Assembly: GCA_013811855.1 (NCBI GenBank)
Contig: JACCUL010000346.1
Span: forward strand, 1-6,408
DNA: 6,408 bases
Source of the DNA: Acidimicrobiia bacterium
GTDB taxonomy: Bacteria > Actinomycetota > Acidimicrobiia > Acidimicrobiales > Ilumatobacteraceae
Direction: 5' to 3'
Below, piece after piece: positions 6,010-6,408 of this stretch. The stretch's first letter is position 1. Each line of letters starts with the position of its first letter. The translations under genes and the position numbers were made by a program. Below the pieces are notes generated by a model. It was not told the DNA's origin, searched no databases, and saw only the letters and a program-made list of their open reading frames with translations.

Positions 6010-6033
6010 CTTCGGCTGCTGGCGCAGCCGAAG
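6010..6033. repeat. Perfect inverted repeat, 10-base arms with 4-base loop, in the dtxR/ABC-F intergenic region
   Basis: Arms CTTCGGCTGC (6010-6019) and GCAGCCGAAG (6024-6033) pair perfectly around the loop TGGC. No T-run follows on either strand, and both neighbours are transcribed away from it, so an intrinsic terminator makes little sense. It could be an operator, or an RNA hairpin if a longer ABC-F leader exists. An 11-base dyad, GCAAG-G-CTTGC (6000-6010), abuts it on the left. Confidence 0.6.
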
Positions 6034-6052
6034 ACGACAGACCGTAACGACG

Positions 6053-6078
6053 GAGGCCTCGCCTATCGGCTCGGCCTC
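6053..6078. repeat. Second, imperfect inverted repeat upstream of the ABC-F gene
   Basis: Arms GAGGCCTCGCC (6053-6063) and GGCTCGGCCTC (6068-6078) pair at nine of eleven positions, with a two-base mismatch inside, around the loop TATC. Sitting 19 bases after the perfect repeat, it gives the intergenic region two tandem potential hairpins. The remainder of 5953-6123 shows no coding signal that I can support. Confidence 0.4.
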
Positions 6079-6110
6079 TTACCGTGGGGTGTCGCACCGT
6101 CCCGCGCCCG

Positions 6111-6116
6111 TAGCGT
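6111..6116 (+). promoter_or_regulatory. Putative -10 element of a leaderless ABC-F transcript
   Basis: TAGCGT ends seven bases before the ATG at 6124, so transcription would begin at about 6123 and the message would have essentially no leader. No ribosome binding site precedes the ATG, which agrees with this. A further TANNNT match, TACCGT at 6080-6085, would instead give a leader of about 30 bases. Confidence 0.4.
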
Positions 6117-6123
6117 CGGCTCC

Positions 6124-6408
6124 ATGGCCACGGCGGCCCCGTTGCGGGCGATCGACCTCACGGTGACGCGCGGTCCGCTCACGGTCCTCGACGGGGTCGA
6201 TCTCGTCGTCGCCGCCGGCCAGCGGATCGGGCTCGTCGGGCCCAACGGCGTCGGTAAGACGACGCTGTTGCGCGCCCTCGCCGGCCTCGAACCGCTCGAT
6301 CGCGGTCGGGTCCTGCGGACCCCACCGACGGCATCCGTCGGCTATCTCCCGCAAGAGCCGGCCCGCTCGGCCACGGAGACCGTCGGCCAGTCGCTGGCCC
6401 GCCGCACC
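6124..6408 (+). CDS. ABC-F family ATPase, N-terminal fragment (3' end outside window)
   Basis: The frame is open for 95 codons to the window edge. After a short beta-strand start, LRAIDLTVTRGPLTVLDGVDL (7-27) is a standard ABC entry. Walker A is GPNGVGKT (39-46), followed by TLLRALAGLEPLDRG (47-61). The Q-loop lies in VGYLPQEP (72-79), a stretch very typical of ABC-F proteins (EttA-like translation factors and antibiotic-resistance ABC-Fs). ETVGQSLARRT (85-95) resembles the 'TV...LARRT' segment often seen in actinobacterial members. These proteins have two ABC domains and no membrane domain, and act on the ribosome. The ABC signature, Walker B and the interdomain linker lie beyond the window, so the subfamily cannot be told and an ordinary transporter ATPase is not fully excluded. 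The ATG at 6124 lacks a ribosome binding site but sits at the expected distance from a -10 hexamer. It is divergent from the DtxR-like gene. Confidence 0.8.
   Translation, partial: MATAAPLRAIDLTVTRGPLTVLDGVDLVVAAGQRIGLVGPNGVGKTTLLRALAGLEPLDRGRVLRTPPTASVGYLPQEPARSATETVGQSLARRT

Noticed and set aside
5995..6010. Resemblance of TGCGGCAAGGC to the rifamycin-associated element found before rifamycin-resistance genes
   Set aside because: As I remember the element, only about eleven consecutive bases agree and the outer G and C arms are absent. The downstream gene is an ABC-F, not a known rifamycin gene, so chance is the simpler reading.
6010..6033. Intrinsic terminator at the perfect inverted repeat
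   Set aside because: No T-run follows on either strand, and the genes on both sides are transcribed away from the repeat.
1..6408. Mobile element, CRISPR array, tRNA or prophage signal
   Set aside because: I saw no transposase, integrase, phage gene, tandem repeat with spacers or tRNA-like cloverleaf; all but about 245 bases are accounted for by seven coding regions.

Overview
The window is a GC-rich, densely coded chromosomal segment. Its gene set is actinobacterial in character: a Firmicutes/Actinobacteria-type haem operon, an RNA polymerase-binding HelD-like motor, a DtxR-family metal regulator, and starts without Shine-Dalgarno sequences behind TANNNT-type -10 hexamers. I infer Actinomycetota, possibly a deep-branching class such as Acidimicrobiia, but no marker gene here settles the class. 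I see no mobile element, CRISPR array, tRNA or rRNA.

Layout from left to right. (1) Positions 1-2647, minus strand: a three-gene haem operon read hemE > hemH > hemY. hemE encodes uroporphyrinogen decarboxylase, hemH encodes ferrochelatase (coproporphyrin type), and hemY encodes porphyrinogen oxidase, which runs off the left edge. Each junction is a 4-base GTGA overlap. (2) Positions 2648-2714: a 67-base divergent promoter region. (3) Positions 2715-4853, plus strand: a complete HelD-like UvrD/Rep-superfamily protein. (4) Positions 4859-5952, minus strand: a two-gene unit, a DtxR/MntR-family regulator followed by a small secreted lipoprotein, again joined by a GTGA overlap and ending 5 bases from the convergent helD stop. 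(5) Positions 5953-6123: a 171-base divergent intergenic region with two adjacent inverted repeats and promoter-like hexamers. (6) Positions 6124-6408, plus strand: the first 95 codons of an ABC-F-type ATPase, cut by the right edge.

How the genes fit together. HemE makes coproporphyrinogen III, the HemY/CgoX-type oxidase makes coproporphyrin III, and HemH/CpfC inserts iron. In this lineage a ChdC (HemQ) decarboxylase would finish haem b, and it may lie past the left edge. The DtxR-like regulator and its coupled lipoprotein suggest metal-responsive control of an envelope protein; a link to the haem operon is only a hypothesis. HelD (transcription recycling) and the ABC-F protein (ribosome-associated) are information-processing factors and are probably not functionally tied to the metal genes. 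The most interesting items are the unknown lipoprotein coupled to a DtxR-type regulator with a changed metal-ligand position, the inverted repeats in the dtxR/ABC-F intergenic region, and the repeated GTGA and leaderless-start architecture.
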